NCBI RefSeq assembly: GCF_016461785.1 | Contig: NZ_JAEMUH010000012.1 | Location: 1-64,000, forward strand | DNA from: Marinomonas ostreistagni | GTDB lineage: Bacteria > Pseudomonadota > Gammaproteobacteria > Pseudomonadales > Marinomonadaceae | Direction: 5' to 3' | DNA: 64,000 nt | In this document: piece by piece, positions 42,354 through 50,958 of the stretch | How the letters are laid out: each line of letters begins with the position of its first letter | Position numbering within the stretch: the first letter of the stretch is position 1 | The notes under the pieces: model-generated | Seen by the model: only the letters and a program-made list of their open reading frames with translations | Database searches by the model: none | What the model was told of the DNA's origin: nothing | Made by a program: the position numbers and the translations under genes

Positions 42354-43199
42354 ATGATGGATGTAAGTCGCCACCCTACTTTTCTAGCACTGCAACAAAT
42401 CATACACGATGCATCCGATGCGATCATGGAGATTTATCAGAAAGCTGACTTAGGCGTAGAGCATAAGTCGGATGACAGTCCTGTAACCGCTGCGGACATT
42501 GCTGCTAATCGCATTATCATGGCTGGTCTGAAAGCCCTGACACCGGATATTCCGATTTTATCGGAAGAAGCGGTTGTGGACTTCGAAGAACGCAAAGACT
42601 GGCAGCAGCTTTGGGTTGTTGATCCTCTGGATGGTACGAAAGAGTTTATTAAACGGAATGGTGAATTTAGTATCAACATTGCCCTTGTGGAAGATGGAGC
42701 CCCGATTCTTGGTATCGTCTTTTTGCCAACTACGCGAGAAGGCTATTTTGGCGTAACGACTGAGTGGCAAGGCATTGAGCCTTGTGCCATCAAGTGGCAT
42801 GACGATGACATCGAGAATATTTCTGTACGTGAGCCCCGTGAGCCGCTCGTGGCGATGACCAGTCGAAGTCATGGTCCTGCCTTGCCACAAGACTTGAAAG
42901 ACACTCTCAAAGAAGCCTATGAGCAGGTACGTGAATTACCTAAGGGGAGTTCGATCAAAGGTTGTCGTATTGCCGAGGGGATTGCAGACCTGCACCTGCG
43001 TCGTGGCCCAACAAGCGAATGGGACACTGCTGCCCAGCAAGCCATTATCGAAGCCGCTGGTGGGATGTTAGTAGCGCCGAGTGGCAAGCCATTCCGTTAT
43101 AACCAACGGGATACACTGCTAAATGGTCACTTTATCGTGGCGGGACCTGAAGTCGCGCCCGTGATTCTTGATTGGTACCAACAACGAGAAGATGACTAA
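42354..43199 (+). CDS. cysQ: 3'(2'),5'-bisphosphate nucleotidase CysQ
   Basis: A 281-residue Mg-dependent phosphatase of the inositol-monophosphatase fold that removes PAP, the by-product of sulfate assimilation. Metal-binding motifs are SEEAVVDFEER, WVVDPLDGTKEFIKRNGEFSINIAL and SEWDTAAQQAIIEAAGG. The reading frame is open to 42312; ATG codons at 42354 and 42357 are the best starts, though no strong ribosome site is present, so the start is uncertain. Overlaps the convergent TetR gene by 4 bp. Confidence 0.92.
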   Translation: MMDVSRHPTFLALQQIIHDASDAIMEIYQKADLGVEHKSDDSPVTAADIAANRIIMAGLKALTPDIPILSEEAVVDFEERKDWQQLWVVDPLDGTKEFIKRNGEFSINIALVEDGAPILGIVFLPTTREGYFGVTTEWQGIEPCAIKWHDDDIENISVREPREPLVAMTSRSHGPALPQDLKDTLKEAYEQVRELPKGSSIKGCRIAEGIADLHLRRGPTSEWDTAAQQAIIEAAGGMLVAPSGKPFRYNQRDTLLNGHFIVAGPEVAPVILDWYQQREDD

Positions 43200-43804
43200 G
43201 TAACGTCACTGACCATCGTCCTGCAGGCTAAGCCCTGATTCAAACGCGTCAGAATCCTACCTTGGGCGCGTTTGATAAAATCCTGTCGTAGCGGTTGGGT
43301 AACTGAACGTGCGATCGATACAGTCCCCACCAAAGATACTACCGTCTCTTCAGCGAGGCATTTGGCTTGCTTCACACCACGCTTTTCTAAAATGTTTGCC
43401 AATCGATCGACAAGACTGTCAAAGCATTCCTGATAAGTTTGACGTACCGTTTCATCTTGATGCGCTGCATCGGTGACTAAGAACTCTAATGGAGAGGGTG
43501 AATCAGGGTTAGGATCGCTCCAGCTAAGGTAGCGCGCTATCAGCGCTTTTAAATGCGTTTCTTTGTCTTCGGTTTGCTTCGCAGCACGCGCCCAAAATCC
43601 TTTCGCCGTAGCAAACTTTAGCGCCGCCTCGTATAAAGAGCTCTTACCGGAAAAGTGCGCGTAAAAAGCCCCATGGGTCATATTGGCCTGTTTCATGATT
43701 TGATTCAGTGTGACCCGATCAAACCCTTTTGAACAAAATAACTTTGCCGCAGCCTGCAAAATACGCTGACGAGTCTGTTCTTTATGTTTCGGCGAATAAG
43801 GCAT
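43196..43804 (-). CDS. TetR-family transcriptional regulator
   Basis: A 202-residue regulator. The N-terminal DNA-binding helices read RILQAAAKLFCSKGFDRVTLNQIMKQANMTHGAFYAHFSGKSSLYEAAL, and the C-terminal domain is a TetR ligand domain. It is divergent from the beta-ketoacyl synthase gene (91 bp between start codons), which it may control. Ligand unknown. Confidence 0.87.
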   Translation of the reverse strand: MPYSPKHKEQTRQRILQAAAKLFCSKGFDRVTLNQIMKQANMTHGAFYAHFSGKSSLYEAALKFATAKGFWARAAKQTEDKETHLKALIARYLSWSDPNPDSPSPLEFLVTDAAHQDETVRQTYQECFDSLVDRLANILEKRGVKQAKCLAEETVVSLVGTVSIARSVTQPLRQDFIKRAQGRILTRLNQGLACRTMVSDVT

Positions 43805-43895
43805 ATTGCCCCCTGCAAAATATTATCTTGATCATAAATAGCTCAACTTTAGCATACGAGTTTATATAAATTCGCAAACAAATGTGGAGAACTCG

Positions 43896-45170
43896 ATGTT
43901 AGCAAGCCAACGTTATGTCATCACCGGAATGGGTATGGTGTCGCCTTTGGGCATAGGTGTCGAAGCTGTATGGGAACGTTTGATTCGAGGTGAGTCGGGC
44001 ATACGTCCGTTACCTGCCAACTTATGCGAAGGCGTTACGACACAGATTGCTGGTCAAGTTCCAAGCCATCAGGAGCTGGAAAACGGCTTAAATGAAGCGG
44101 ACTATCTGTCACCAAAAGATCGTAAGCGCATTGATCTGTTTACCTTATTTGCCATCGCAGCCGCTGAAGAAGCGCTGCAGCAGGCAAATTGGCATCCTGA
44201 GTCTGAAGCAGACAAACAGGCGACGGCAACCATCATCGCCACAGGCATTGGCGGCTTACCCGTTATCACTCATGCTGAAGAGGTACGAAAAGCACAAGGC
44301 GCAAGGCGTGTGTCGCCGTTTACGGTACCGGCTTTTTTAGCTAATTTGGCTGCTGGTAACCTTTCGATTCGCTTTGGTTTTAAAGGGCCGTTAGGCACAC
44401 CTGTTACTGCCTGTGCGGCGGGCGTTCAAGCCATTGGCGATGCCCTTCGCTTGCTTAAAACTGGTGAAGCCAAGGTCGCTTTAGCAGGCGGTACAGAAGC
44501 CTGTATCGATCCTTTATCGTTAGCGGGCTTTGGCGCATTGAAAGCGCTCTCTACTCGAAATGATGCACCAGAGAAAGCTTCGCGTCCGTTTGACCAAGAC
44601 CGTGAAGGGTTTGTGATGGGAGAAGGTGCAGGCTTAGTAGTGTTAGAAACCTTAGAGCATGCATTAGAGCGTGGAGCGACGCCGTTGGTAGAAATTGTCG
44701 GCTACGGTACCAGCAGCGATGCTTACCATCTCACTGCTGGCCCTGAGTCAGGTGAAGGTGCCGCCAGAGCCATGCAACAAGCGATCAACATGGCGGGTGT
44801 TAAAGCCTCGGATATTGGTTATGTGAATGCCCACGCAACGTCGACGCCTGTTGGCGATCGAGGGGAAATTAACGCCCTACGCTCAGTATTTGCTGAGGCG
44901 ATCAACACCGTTGCGATTTCCTCGACGAAGTCTTCGACAGGTCATTTGCTAGGAGCCGCTGGCGGTGTAGAAACGATCTTCAGTGCGCAAGCGTTACGTA
45001 CGTCTACCCTACCCGCGACCTTGAACCTAGAGCAACCGGATGAAAGCATGGGAGACCTTGACCTTATCCCTAAGCATGCTCGCCAACAATCAGTCGACTA
45101 TGTGCTGTGTAACGGCTTTGGTTTCGGAGGTGTTAATGCAGCGTTGATTTTAAAACGTTACTCGGAGTAA
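43896..45170 (+). CDS. Beta-ketoacyl-ACP synthase II (FabF-like)
   Basis: A 424-residue condensing enzyme of fatty-acid elongation. The active-site cysteine is in TPVTACAAGVQAIGDALR, the two histidines in YVNAHATSTPVGD and SSTKSSTGHLLGAAGG, and the C-terminus ends VLCNGFGFGGVNAALIL. An upstream GTG at 43884 is possible, but GGAGA five bases before ATG 43896 favours that start. It is not in a fab cluster; a divergent TetR regulator suggests a specialised or regulated role. It is unlikely to belong to the cyclodipeptide cluster to its right, which needs no KS. Confidence 0.9.
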   Translation: MLASQRYVITGMGMVSPLGIGVEAVWERLIRGESGIRPLPANLCEGVTTQIAGQVPSHQELENGLNEADYLSPKDRKRIDLFTLFAIAAAEEALQQANWHPESEADKQATATIIATGIGGLPVITHAEEVRKAQGARRVSPFTVPAFLANLAAGNLSIRFGFKGPLGTPVTACAAGVQAIGDALRLLKTGEAKVALAGGTEACIDPLSLAGFGALKALSTRNDAPEKASRPFDQDREGFVMGEGAGLVVLETLEHALERGATPLVEIVGYGTSSDAYHLTAGPESGEGAARAMQQAINMAGVKASDIGYVNAHATSTPVGDRGEINALRSVFAEAINTVAISSTKSSTGHLLGAAGGVETIFSAQALRTSTLPATLNLEQPDESMGDLDLIPKHARQQSVDYVLCNGFGFGGVNAALILKRYSE

Positions 45171-45202
45171 TAGAAAAGAAGATAGCCAACCTATTATCTC
45201 GC

Positions 45203-46030
45203 TTATCGATCAGTCTGTTGGTATAAAAATTGTTTGGGCGGAATACCAACAGCATTGGTCACCATCGCGGTAAAGGCACTAGGAGAAGTGTACCCTAGTT
45301 CATAGGCAATTTGCTGGATAGGCATTTTCTGGGCGGCTAATGCTACGGCTTGGGATAAAAGCACTTGCTGCCTCCATTGGTTAAAATTCATACCAAGATG
45401 TTTGTCAAAAAGCCGAGTTGCCGTACTTAAACTGGCCCCTGAGCGCGAGCATAAATATTTGAGTGTAGTCGCCTGTTTTGGCGCTTCTAAAAATGCTTCA
45501 CATATGGCTTTTAGACGTCGCTCCTTTGGCATGACAATTCCTATTGAAAGCGCTTTTAAATGCTCAAACTCACTGCAAATAACCTCACATAATGCATGAT
45601 ATCTCGGTGTTTTTTCATGTCCATGCAACAGTCCTAAAGCAACCACTAATTCATGTAGAAGTGAACTTACTTTGAAAACTTGGCATTGATGCCAATTTGC
45701 TAAATGTTTGATCGAAACATCTATATAGACAGATAACAGTTGAGCATTTTCCAGTAAGGTTGCCGCATGCTCAACATTGGGCGGAATCCAGACAGCGTGT
45801 CTAGGTGGCACAATATGAATCCCGTTGGTACTGCTAACTTTAACAACGCCCGTATTTGAAAAAACCACTTGAGCCCAGTGATGATGATGGGAGATTACCT
45901 TAGTTGTTGTCGTCATATGTCGTGATATCGCCCTAATTGGCATTAACTGACTGGGCTGCAAACTTCTTTCTTCAATGGAAGAAACAACTCTTGTATCCAT
46001 ACTTGATGGCTTCCCGATAGTTTTTGACAT
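45203..46030 (-). CDS. AraC-family regulator, divergent from the cyclodipeptide cluster
   Basis: A 275-residue regulator with an N-terminal AraC-binding cupin (histidine run in VISHHHHWAQVVF, then IVPPRHAVWIPPNVEHAA) and a C-terminal double helix-turn-helix (SLSTATRLFDKHLGMNFNQWR and IAYELGYTSPSAFTAMV). The ATG at 46030 abuts AAGGA; the ATG at 46000 is an alternative start. It is divergent from the CDPS gene with a 109-bp shared promoter region, so it is the probable cluster regulator. In Bacillus the equivalent regulator (YvmB) is MarR-type, so this is a different regulatory solution. Confidence 0.87.
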   Translation of the reverse strand: MSKTIGKPSSMDTRVVSSIEERSLQPSQLMPIRAISRHMTTTTKVISHHHHWAQVVFSNTGVVKVSSTNGIHIVPPRHAVWIPPNVEHAATLLENAQLLSVYIDVSIKHLANWHQCQVFKVSSLLHELVVALGLLHGHEKTPRYHALCEVICSEFEHLKALSIGIVMPKERRLKAICEAFLEAPKQATTLKYLCSRSGASLSTATRLFDKHLGMNFNQWRQQVLLSQAVALAAQKMPIQQIAYELGYTSPSAFTAMVTNAVGIPPKQFLYQQTDR

Positions 46031-46074
46031 TCCTTCGTAATTCGCTCATTTCGAAATTTGGTACAAATATACTT

Positions 46075-46093
46075 GAGAATGACGACTATTCAT
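46075..46093. promoter_or_regulatory. Weak Fur-box-like sequence before the CDPS gene
   Basis: GAGAATGACGACTATTCAT matches the 19-bp Fur consensus GATAATGATAATCATTATC at 11 positions. That is marginal, but the site lies in the only promoter region of a predicted iron-chelator pathway. Confidence 0.25.
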
Positions 46094-46139
46094 AGTTTCT
46101 AACTCATTCATATTAATCTCAAATACTGTAAGGGAAATA

Positions 46140-46910
46140 ATGCTAATGGAAAGTGTATATGCAAGTAATAATACGTATGTTAACCACTCTGGCTGGAAAG
46201 TGAATATAAACGATTTATTTTCAATTGAAGGTGAAACCGTTCGATGTGATGAAATTATTAAAGCGGGAGAGCATGTTTTTGTTGGAATAAGCCCATTTAA
46301 CTCTAGATTTTCAAAAGAATATGTTGGCGCTTTAATCAACTGGTCATTAACTAAATTTAATCAAGTGGATGTCCTCATTCCTTGTGAAAAAGAGGCCTCT
46401 AGACTATTAATTGCAAGTGGATACTCCGAACATAAAGCGTTAAAAAAAACCAACAGAGAGATAAAAAGGCATCTTAAAAATTTAGATGAGATTTTATCGT
46501 CATCTCCTATTAAATATCATTCCATAAGGGTTATTAAATTTTCTGATTTCTATGAATCAGAAGATTATATAAATGTAAGAAAAGAGGTTGAAGAGGCTTA
46601 CCAAAATGACGCTTTATTTAGAAGATCATGTTTAGATATGTCCCGCCAAGCGATTCTTGGCCGTTTAAGAGGTGTTGGTCAAGATGAAAACCATTTAGAA
46701 GAAGACAACATAGATTTAGCACTGCCTTATATTTTTGCCGAACTACCTTTTTATCTTAATACCCCATCAATTCTTGATGTGAGTAAATCTACTCTTATTT
46801 ATCATAGATCATGGCCTATTGGCGAAGGGTTATTCTCAGGCAGTTATTTATTAAAAGTAAGTGATAAACAAAGCTACGGCCTAGTCACTCCCACTTCTAA
46901 TTTATTTTGA
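46140..46910 (+). CDS. Cyclodipeptide synthase, YvmC-like (predicted cyclo-Leu-Leu synthase)
   Basis: A 256-residue cyclodipeptide synthase, which makes diketopiperazines from two aminoacyl-tRNAs. The nucleophile motif is GISPFNSRFS with catalytic Ser51; Tyr197 and Glu201 (YIFAELPF) match the second catalytic pair of AlbC (Tyr178/Glu182) in spacing. FRRSCLDMSRQAILGRLRG and YHRSWPIGE closely resemble Bacillus YvmC as I remember it, so cyclo(L-Leu-L-Leu) is the expected product. AGGGA precedes the ATG. AT-rich codon use, unlike flanking core genes, suggests transfer. First gene of a three-gene operon. Confidence 0.93.
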   Translation: MLMESVYASNNTYVNHSGWKVNINDLFSIEGETVRCDEIIKAGEHVFVGISPFNSRFSKEYVGALINWSLTKFNQVDVLIPCEKEASRLLIASGYSEHKALKKTNREIKRHLKNLDEILSSSPIKYHSIRVIKFSDFYESEDYINVRKEVEEAYQNDALFRRSCLDMSRQAILGRLRGVGQDENHLEEDNIDLALPYIFAELPFYLNTPSILDVSKSTLIYHRSWPIGEGLFSGSYLLKVSDKQSYGLVTPTSNLF

Positions 46911-46924
46911 TAGGGAGAAATAAC

Positions 46925-48184
46925 ATGTCTAAATTATGTTTCTTTGATGTTCTTGATCCTATTTTTCAAAAGAACCCATATCCTTTTTACCAAGCACTTC
47001 ATAATGAAGATCTTATATATTGTGACAAGGCAACAGGCGCATATTTTGTTGGCGAATATGCAGAAGTGGAGCGTATTTTAAAAGATCCCTCATTTACCAC
47101 TGCGCCTTTATCCGTAAGGGCTCAACCAGTCATGAGAGATCGAGTACTCGCTCAGATGGAAGGTAAAGAGCATTCGGAAAAGCGTAGAGCGGTATTACAT
47201 GGACTAAGTGGCCAATATTTTAAAAAACAGTACCACCCGTTAATTAAAAATATCAGTCAAGAGTTAATTAACCCTTATTTATATAAAGGCTCTTTTGACT
47301 TGGTAAATGAGTTTGGGAAGGATTATGCTATATTAGTCACCTTGGGAATATTAGGCTTACCAAAAGATAACTATAAGGAAATAGCCCTATGGCATAAAGG
47401 TGTTGCTGATTATATTACAAAATTAAATCTTTCCGAAGAAGAAAAAAATACAAGTTTACAATATAGTAAAAATCTAAGTGATTTTCTCTTGCCTATAATA
47501 GATCTAAGAAAAATAGATCCAAGAGACGATTTAATTTCACTATTATGCAACCTTAATAACAGCGAAAATATTATGACAGATAGTGAGATTATCGCTTTAT
47601 GTTTAAATATATTATTAGCTGCAACTGAGCCAGCAGATAAAAGTCTGGCTATGCTTTTTAAAAATCTGCTAGAACAGCCTGAAGTTTTTGATGATGTTTA
47701 TAATGATAGAACAAAAATAAGAGCCGCTATTGAGGAGACATTAAGGCTTAATTCCCCTGTTCAACTCATTCCTAGAGAAGCTTCTGAGGATTGTATTGTT
47801 GGCGGTATTTCTATAAAGAAAGGCTCTATTATTTTCAATATGATTGGAGCAGCTAACCGTGATCCTAAAGTATTTCATGATCCTAACTTATTTATCTTAG
47901 ATAGAAGAGCCAAGAATAAAGAAGGTTTCTGCAAAAAACGTCATCTGGCATTTGGTACTGGTATGCATGCTTGTTTGGGAGCAGAATTCTCTCTTCGACA
48001 AATAGAAATAACAGCTAATGTCATATTAGACTCGCTTAAAAATTTAAAAATATCAGAAGAATATCACTTTTCTGAAAGCGGTTTATATACAAGAGGACCT
48101 AATTCTCTTTTGCTAACATTTGATGCTTTACCCAAATTTAATGAAAACAGTATTGGGAATACTAGGGTAAAGGAGTTGATATGA
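46925..48184 (+). CDS. Cytochrome P450, CypX-like (predicted pulcherriminic-acid-forming)
   Basis: A 419-residue soluble P450. The heme loop is LAFGTGMHACLG with ligand Cys350, and the ExxR motif is at 271-274 (ETLR). The I-helix reads LAATEPADKS, with Pro where most P450s have Thr. RAQPVMRDRVLAQMEGKEHS, PVQLIPRE, MIGAANRDP and ESGLYTRGP all resemble Bacillus CypX, which oxidises cyclo(Leu-Leu) to pulcherriminic acid. It starts 14 bp after the CDPS stop with an AGGGAG ribosome site. AT-rich like the CDPS gene. Redox partners are not in the cluster. Confidence 0.92.
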   Translation: MSKLCFFDVLDPIFQKNPYPFYQALHNEDLIYCDKATGAYFVGEYAEVERILKDPSFTTAPLSVRAQPVMRDRVLAQMEGKEHSEKRRAVLHGLSGQYFKKQYHPLIKNISQELINPYLYKGSFDLVNEFGKDYAILVTLGILGLPKDNYKEIALWHKGVADYITKLNLSEEEKNTSLQYSKNLSDFLLPIIDLRKIDPRDDLISLLCNLNNSENIMTDSEIIALCLNILLAATEPADKSLAMLFKNLLEQPEVFDDVYNDRTKIRAAIEETLRLNSPVQLIPREASEDCIVGGISIKKGSIIFNMIGAANRDPKVFHDPNLFILDRRAKNKEGFCKKRHLAFGTGMHACLGAEFSLRQIEITANVILDSLKNLKISEEYHFSESGLYTRGPNSLLLTFDALPKFNENSIGNTRVKELI

Positions 48185-49572
48185 ATGTAACTCATGAGTT
48201 AATAAATGATACTGGCTTAACAAGGCAGCACTATCATCGAGTCATTTTGTGTTTAATTGTTGGCAGTGTCTTACCCTTGTTAGATGCGACGGTTGTCGGA
48301 GTGATGCTACCAGTATTAGCACAAGAGTTTTCGACTTCGCTTAGTGAATTACAATGGGTAGCAACATTATATGCATTGGCCGCGGCCTGTACCATTCCGC
48401 TAACAGCTTGGCTAACAAGATGTTTTGGCAGTAAAAATATCTGGCTCTTAGGGCTCAGCGTTTTTCTTTTAGGGTCTTTACTATGTGGTATATCAGACTC
48501 TCCTACAACATTAATTTTATCTCGAATTATTCAAGGCGTAGGTGCAGGAATTCTTACCCCTGTGATGCAGTCTGTATTGCTATTTGAAGTTGGACGCGGT
48601 CACTTTAAAGCAGCAATGGCTGCCGTGGCGGTTCCGGCAGTCATTGCTCCAATATTAGGGCCTGTTTTAGCTGGCTGGTTAATGGAATTTGGCAGTTGGC
48701 GTTGGGTTTTTCTCATCAATCTGCCCATCGCGACACTTGCGTTAGTGCTGGCAAAGGTTTTGTTAACCCAAGGAACCAAGACAACAAAAGAAGCGTTGGA
48801 CTGGCAAGGCTGGTTACTGTTTTCCATTAGCATTGGTTTAATATTGTATCTGCTGTCTAATGTTAGTCAGGCTGCTTCTAGTGCGTCCTCTCTCGAATTC
48901 AGCGTCATAATGCTGGTAGTTTGTTTAATGGCATCTATAGCCTTTATTAGACATGCGTTATCGAGTAAGTCTGCCCCCATTGTAGATATTCGGCTCTTTT
49001 CTATCTCAAGCTTCTTTTCGTCGTGTGGGTTGCTCTTAATATCAAGCAGTGTGTTTTATGGCAGCTTGTTTATTTTGCCCCTGTTTCTTATTGAAAAAGT
49101 GGCACTGTCCCCTTTTTTAGCAAGCGTTATGATTAGTGTTAGTGGTATCGGTGCACTTTTTTCTCGTTCTTATATCGCTAAACTCGTGAGTAAATTAGGC
49201 ACTTCTTGGACGGCCTATTTAGGCATTACCCTTGCTATTGTGGGTACTATTCCTTTGTTATTTCCGCTCACAACGTTTAACACTCTCATTGTATTGGCAG
49301 TTTGTATGTTTATTCGAGGAGGTGGACTTGGCATTTTGACACTTTTAGCCATGACCCATGCTTATCACGATGTACCAACAGAGAAGGTTGCTGATGCCAG
49401 TTCACTTTCCCGCACCATGACAATGCTTGGTGCGGCTTTTGGTGCTGCTGCTGTTGTTTTGCTAGAAAGATGCGCCATGTACGGCGGACAGAATGGGTAT
49501 GAGTGGGTGATTTATGGGTTATTGGCAGGTACTTTATGTTGTGTATTTCCTGCTTGGAAGTTAAGAGTATAG
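48181..49572 (+). CDS. MFS exporter, DHA2 (EmrB/QacA) family
   Basis: A 463-residue major facilitator with about 14 predicted membrane segments. The N-terminal LPLLDATVVGVMLPVLAQEF (motif D1-like) and GAGILTPVMQSVLLFEV, plus VPAVIAPILGPVLAGWLMEFGSWRWVFLINLPI (motif C), define drug-proton antiporters of the DHA2 group. It overlaps the P450 gene in an ATGA junction, so it is translationally coupled and probably exports the pathway product. Bacillus YvmA also is MFS. Its composition is closer to the host than the two genes before it. Confidence 0.9.
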   Translation: MNVTHELINDTGLTRQHYHRVILCLIVGSVLPLLDATVVGVMLPVLAQEFSTSLSELQWVATLYALAAACTIPLTAWLTRCFGSKNIWLLGLSVFLLGSLLCGISDSPTTLILSRIIQGVGAGILTPVMQSVLLFEVGRGHFKAAMAAVAVPAVIAPILGPVLAGWLMEFGSWRWVFLINLPIATLALVLAKVLLTQGTKTTKEALDWQGWLLFSISIGLILYLLSNVSQAASSASSLEFSVIMLVVCLMASIAFIRHALSSKSAPIVDIRLFSISSFFSSCGLLLISSSVFYGSLFILPLFLIEKVALSPFLASVMISVSGIGALFSRSYIAKLVSKLGTSWTAYLGITLAIVGTIPLLFPLTTFNTLIVLAVCMFIRGGGLGILTLLAMTHAYHDVPTEKVADASSLSRTMTMLGAAFGAAAVVLLERCAMYGGQNGYEWVIYGLLAGTLCCVFPAWKLRV

Positions 49573-49577
49573 CAATC

Positions 49578-49616
49578 AAAAAAACCGCCTAAGGGTTACC
49601 TTAGGCGGTTTTTTTG
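49578..49616. terminator. Terminator of the CDPS-P450-MFS operon
   Basis: AAAAAAACCGCCTAAGG-GTTA-CCTTAGGCGGTTTTTTT: a 10-bp stem with long A/T runs immediately after the MFS stop. It also stops the convergent TRAP operon. Confidence 0.93.
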
Positions 49617-49638
49617 TTTGCAGCTGTGCTGAGAGTCG

Positions 49639-50958
49639 CTAATTCATTAGCTTGTTAGGCAACCAAGTCACGAGCTCTGGGTTGAACATTACTATGATCA
49701 ATACCAATAGCTTGATCAATACGAACGGTGTCACCGAACGGTAGATGTCCAACATGGTGATGCCTGGAGGCGCGATACCTTTTAGGTAGAACAGTGCGAA
49801 ACCGTATGGTGGTGTTTGTACCGCGATTTCGATGTTCAGGATCATCAAGATACCAAACCAGATCGGGTCAAAGCCAAGTGATACAGCAATCGGTGTGAAG
49901 ATCGGTGCACACATCAAAACGATGATGAACTCGTCGATGATGAACCCTAGCAATAGCATGATTACCTGGAACAGCACGATGACCATCATTGGTGGCAAAC
50001 CAAGGTCTTCAGTAAAGCCTGCCACCATGTTCTGAACGCCCATCAATAGGTGGAAGTTACTGAACACTGTAGCACCGAAGATGATCCACATTGCCACACT
50101 CACAAGGACGGCAGCGCGAAGGCCTGCGCTTTGTACCATTTTAGGCTTAAAGCGTTTGAAGAAGATCGCTAGGATGATCGCACCCACAACCCCGATAGCG
50201 CCGGATTCTGTTGGTGTGGCAATACCCATGATGATACTGCCCAGTACCGCAACAATTAGTAGCAATGACAAGCCACCGTCACGCATCGTTAGCAGCTTCT
50301 GCTTCGGTGTTTGAGGTACTTCTGGCACTTTATCCAGCGGTGCTTTCTTTGGGTTTAGCTTACAAGAAATCACTACGTATGCGATCAGTAGGATAATCGT
50401 GATCAAAGCAGGTACCAAAGCACCAATGAACATACGACCCACGGAGTTTTGTGTAGACGATGCAAACATGATCATTGGGATACTTGGTGGGATCAAGATA
50501 CCTAGACCACCACCGGCCATGATGACACCTAGGGCCAGGCGCTTATCGTAACCACGTTCAAGCATTGGACGCAGCGCGATACTACCTGAAGTCATGATGC
50601 CGGCACCGATGATACCGACCATGGCACCGATCATTGAACAAACGATGATAACGCTAATGGCTAGGGAGCCACGTACTTTACCGATGATCAACTGGCTGGC
50701 ACTGAACATGGCATCACCGATACCGGAACGTGTCAGTAATTGCCCCATGTAGATGTACAGTGGAATGGCCAATAGGATAAAGCTGAAGTAAGTGCCTTCT
50801 AACGTGGTTGGAATCACGTTAAACAGTGCATCACCCCATGTGATGTAACCCACACCCATGGCAATGCCGCCTAGCGCAAGACCAACAGGAGCGCCAAGTG
50901 CGAAGCTTACTAATATACAGACCAGCAAAACGCCGGTTAACACTTCGATACTCATCAT
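49639..50958 (-). CDS. dctM: TRAP transporter large permease (DctM)
   Basis: A 439-residue, 12-segment membrane subunit of a tripartite ATP-independent periplasmic transporter. Motifs include GAPVGLALGGIAMG, GIIGAGIMTSGSIALRPMLERGYD, LGILIPPSIPMIMFA and the C-terminal IEIAVQTPPYGFALFYLKG. It uses an ion gradient and the solute-binding protein encoded two genes upstream. It starts within the TAATG junction with dctQ. Confidence 0.93.
   Translation of the reverse strand: MMSIEVLTGVLLVCILVSFALGAPVGLALGGIAMGVGYITWGDALFNVIPTTLEGTYFSFILLAIPLYIYMGQLLTRSGIGDAMFSASQLIIGKVRGSLAISVIIVCSMIGAMVGIIGAGIMTSGSIALRPMLERGYDKRLALGVIMAGGGLGILIPPSIPMIMFASSTQNSVGRMFIGALVPALITIILLIAYVVISCKLNPKKAPLDKVPEVPQTPKQKLLTMRDGGLSLLLIVAVLGSIIMGIATPTESGAIGVVGAIILAIFFKRFKPKMVQSAGLRAAVLVSVAMWIIFGATVFSNFHLLMGVQNMVAGFTEDLGLPPMMVIVLFQVIMLLLGFIIDEFIIVLMCAPIFTPIAVSLGFDPIWFGILMILNIEIAVQTPPYGFALFYLKGIAPPGITMLDIYRSVTPFVLIKLLVLIIVMFNPELVTWLPNKLMN

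Noticed and set aside
43896..45170. KAS II gene as part of the cyclodipeptide cluster
   Set aside because: CDPS pathways need no ketosynthase, the AraC gene lies between in the opposite direction, and composition is host-like.
46046..46339. 97-codon minus-strand ORF overlapping the CDPS start
   Set aside because: It is antisense to the conserved CDPS N-terminus and its composition simply mirrors AT-rich coding sequence.
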